A stretch of DNA of 23,225 bases from a virus, in IMG/VR virus record IMGVR_UViG_3300029914_000144, positions 1 to 23,225 of that record; one strand, written 5' to 3'. A model generated the notes under the pieces. It did no database searches. It saw nothing but the letters and a program-made list of their open reading frames with translations, and was not told the origin of the DNA. Each line of letters opens with the position of its first letter. The stretch's first letter is position 1. The position numbers were made by a program, and so were the translations under genes. This document shows positions 21,871 through 23,225 of the stretch, in pieces.

Positions 21871-22365
21871 TTATTGTGGTTTTCCAAGTAGATGATTAAG
21901 AAGTTCATTACGATCAAATGTCTTAGCTTCTAATTCTTCTGGTTCTTCTTTTTCATTTTCTTTTGTTTTATGATCGGCAAGTTGTTTCTTAATTTGAAGG
22001 TTTATCATATCCAACTTCTTTTTTGCCTTATTGGTTTTGGCAGTCAACGCTGTAGAAAGCATATTTGCAGCAACTCCAGCTACTTCACCGCAGAACCTCT
22101 GCTCGATATTAAACGATAACTCAATTAAATCCTTAAATGCTTTCACTCCATATTCTGCTAATTCATCAAATTCTTGGTCTGTTGCATCTAAGCCATATAC
22201 CTGTGGTAGCGCAGCTTGAATTTTATCTATGACTTTATAATGATCCAAGGTTACTGGTTCTACAGATAATTCAATTGGTTCTTCTTTTGTTTCTTCTGTT
22301 TTTTCAGTTAAAGACATTGAAGGAAGATTAAATTCATTTTCTAAGTTTGTGTTTATTACTGTCAT
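21871..22365 (-). CDS. 16: Probable terminase small subunit (T4 gp16-like)
   Basis: Gp16 forms rings that recognise DNA and regulate gp17. This protein has 164 residues, as T4 gp16 does, with the same layout: an acidic, loose N-terminus, a central helical hairpin (about residues 65-130) and a charged C-terminus. The segment EYGVKAFKDLIELSFNIEQRF then ANMLSTALTAKTNKAKKKLDMINLQIKKQL follows the pattern of T4 [23 protein letters not shown] and the TTTNREILKLHKDM helix. Gp17 is about 7.7 kb further along on the same strand, so the usual gp16-gp17 adjacency is broken by the modular protein and its neighbours. The start overlaps the gp4 stop. The call rests on pattern, size and context. Confidence 0.6.
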   Translation of the reverse strand: MTVINTNLENEFNLPSMSLTEKTEETKEEPIELSVEPVTLDHYKVIDKIQAALPQVYGLDATDQEFDELAEYGVKAFKDLIELSFNIEQRFCGEVAGVAANMLSTALTAKTNKAKKKLDMINLQIKKQLADHKTKENEKEEPEELEAKTFDRNELLNHLLGKPQ

Positions 22366-22790
22366 TACTTAACTCCATTTTTAAACATTTCTAATTCCGT
22401 AATTATTCTAAATTGTAATCCGTTCTTCGCACAATATGCAAGAGCGGCCTCCCATTTACAATGGTTACGGGCCACTAGTGCATTATTCTTTCGTGATTTT
22501 CCAATTTTTGACTGATTAGCTGGTTTAATTTCTATTATTTCCCCATGTTTAACACCATTTATATCAACATAGATGATAAAAAAGTCAGGAAAATACCGTT
22601 TCAATTTATTTGTAATAATATCTCTATAAGGAATTGCTATTGCCTCAGAACTCCATTGTAATATCGAAGTGTGACCATCGAGGAAACGCATGAAAGTAAA
22701 TTCCCACGAACTTCTGTAAATTGGCCGTTTGCGACCAATATATTTTTCCTGATTCTTTACATTATAAATTCCTTTTGCGAATCTTGCCAT
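22365..22790 (-). CDS. 4: Head completion nuclease (T4 gp4-like)
   Basis: In T4, gp4 acts on filled heads, trimming DNA ends and preparing the neck for tail joining. This 141-residue protein aligns well in pattern with T4 gp4 (150): a basic start, IYRSSWEFTFMRFLDGHTSI (24-43), WSSEAIAIPY (46-55), RYFPDFFI, and KWEAALAYCAKNGLQFRIITE near the end. It keeps the TnsA/PDDEXK nuclease residues: Glu30 in SSWE, Pro68-Asp69 and Glu87-x-Lys89. GGAG lies 10 bases before the ATG. It belongs to the late (-) operon between a small unknown gene and gp16, with 2-base spacing or overlap at each side. Confidence 0.9.
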   Translation of the reverse strand: MARFAKGIYNVKNQEKYIGRKRPIYRSSWEFTFMRFLDGHTSILQWSSEAIAIPYRDIITNKLKRYFPDFFIIYVDINGVKHGEIIEIKPANQSKIGKSRKNNALVARNHCKWEAALAYCAKNGLQFRIITELEMFKNGVK

Positions 22791-22792
22791 AT

Positions 22793-23104
22793 CTAAGCTC
22801 CAATCTCTCTTGAAATAAACAATGGAATATTTTGATTTAAAGATATTCCTAAAACACTATTGCGAGGTCTCACAGAATTTAACTGTGCTGCAAGATAGAT
22901 AGATTGTTGTGCTCCATCACCTTTGCTTTTTAATATCTGAATAAAGTCAAATGCACTTATTCCTAAGTTTTGAGATATTAGAGTATATGCTTGTTCAAGT
23001 TCTGAAATAATAGTTGGATTTTGTGATTGTGCTTCTGCAAATGCACGAGCATAATCAAAGCTATTTCTTTCAATACTAGTATTAACAGATTTTATTGTTG
23101 CCAT
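22793..23104 (-). CDS. Small late protein of unknown function
   Basis: The 103-residue protein has a helical first half (FDYARAFAEAQSQNPTIISELEQAYTLIS, then FDFIQILKSKGDGAQQSIYLAAQLNS) and a short extended end (RPRNSVLGISLNQNIPLFISREIGA). The pattern, with YLAAQLNSVRPRNSVLG, looks like a conserved small late protein and I have a vague memory of relatives in T4-like phages, but I cannot name it. AGAGGAAG precedes the ATG by 5 bases. It sits one base after the stop of the repeat protein and two bases before gp4, so it is part of the head/neck operon. A structural or neck role is inferred from position only. Confidence 0.75.
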   Translation of the reverse strand: MATIKSVNTSIERNSFDYARAFAEAQSQNPTIISELEQAYTLISQNLGISAFDFIQILKSKGDGAQQSIYLAAQLNSVRPRNSVLGISLNQNIPLFISREIGA

Positions 23105-23105
23105 A

Positions 23106-23225
23106 TTACTTCCTCTTATTTGCTAGTTTTTTAACGGCTTCGCTTGGATTTTTGATATATTTAATGGCATGACCATCTTGATTAACCGCAGCCAGTTGCA
23201 TTTCTTCGCTTGGATTTTTGATATA
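23106..23225 (-). CDS. Tandem-repeat protein, only the C-terminal end present
   Basis: Only the last 39 codons are inside the window. They contain one and a half copies of a 22-residue unit, YIKNPSEEMQLAAVNQDG followed by HAIK, the type seen in DUF4116-like repeat proteins of phages and bacteria, where such units stack as helical repeats. The last copy decays to SEAVKKLANKRK at the stop. Function is unknown; the rest of the gene lies to the right of the window. The stop (23106-23108) is one base from the next start. Confidence 0.85.
   Translation of the reverse strand, partial: YIKNPSEEMQLAAVNQDGHAIKYIKNPSEAVKKLANKRK
23138..23159 (-). repeat. 22-bp direct repeat, copy 1
   Basis: Identical to 23204-23225, 66 bp apart, which equals one 22-residue protein repeat. 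It codes for YIKNPSE with its first bases. Confidence 0.9.
23204..23225 (-). repeat. 22-bp direct repeat, copy 2 (runs to the window edge)
   Basis: Second copy of the repeat at 23138. It may extend past the window, as part of the tandem-repeat gene. Confidence 0.9.

Noticed and set aside
1-23225. tRNA genes, CRISPR arrays, insertion sequences, integrase or attachment sites
   Set aside because: No cloverleaf, regular spaced repeat, transposase or integrase motif was seen on reading both strands; gaps between genes are all shorter than 150 bases.

Overview
The window looks like part of the genome of an AT-rich, T4-like (myovirus) bacteriophage, probably environmental. The grounds are a set of T4-type genes: a gp32-like single-strand DNA binding protein, UvsX and UvsY recombination proteins, the large terminase gp17, a probable small terminase gp16, the gp15 tail protein and the gp4 head-completion nuclease. 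NATAAATA late-promoter boxes and densely overlapping genes fit this. The host cannot be read from the sequence. I saw no tRNA, rRNA, CRISPR array or insertion sequence.

Layout. Positions 2-4563 (+) hold a 5'-truncated conserved gene, gp32, a free-standing zinc-ribbon/nuclease gene (probable homing endonuclease) and uvsX. They end at a perfect 26-bp palindrome that can terminate both strands. Positions 4599-5854 (-) hold two tandem kinase-like paralogs. A consensus sigma70 promoter (5873-5901) starts a tightly packed (+) operon of seven genes (5956-9899): a small acidic protein, UvsY, a QueC-like PP-loop protein, an AAA+ ATPase whose Walker A loop is split by a LAGLIDADG intein, and three small proteins, the first only 52 codons long. 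From 9896 to the right end everything is on the (-) strand. Read in its own direction this begins with a 22-residue tandem-repeat protein (partial), then an unknown, gp4, gp16-like, a protein with a T4-style capsid-targeting peptide, a small helical protein, a 1435-residue modular protein, two more proteins with capsid-targeting-like N-termini, an unknown, a second zinc-ribbon nuclease, gp17, gp15, and two more kinase-like paralogs.

How the genes work together. The left half is replication and recombination (gp32, UvsX, UvsY, an AAA+ motor). The right half is DNA packaging, head completion and tail assembly, with a set of proteins that look built to enter the prohead and be cut by a gp21-type protease. 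The most unusual gene is at 16622-20929. It strings together eight different Cys/His zinc-binding-like modules, coiled coils and small beta domains, separated by about 16 matches to the T4 prohead-protease site (hydrophobic-x-Glu before Ser/Ala/Gly). I suggest it is a polyprotein packaged in the head and cut into small zinc-module peptides; this is inference. Other points of note: an N5 spacing that repeatedly puts an ATG at the predicted +1 of late promoters, four kinase-like paralogs with gene-conversion tracts, and three homing-type elements beside or inside core genes.
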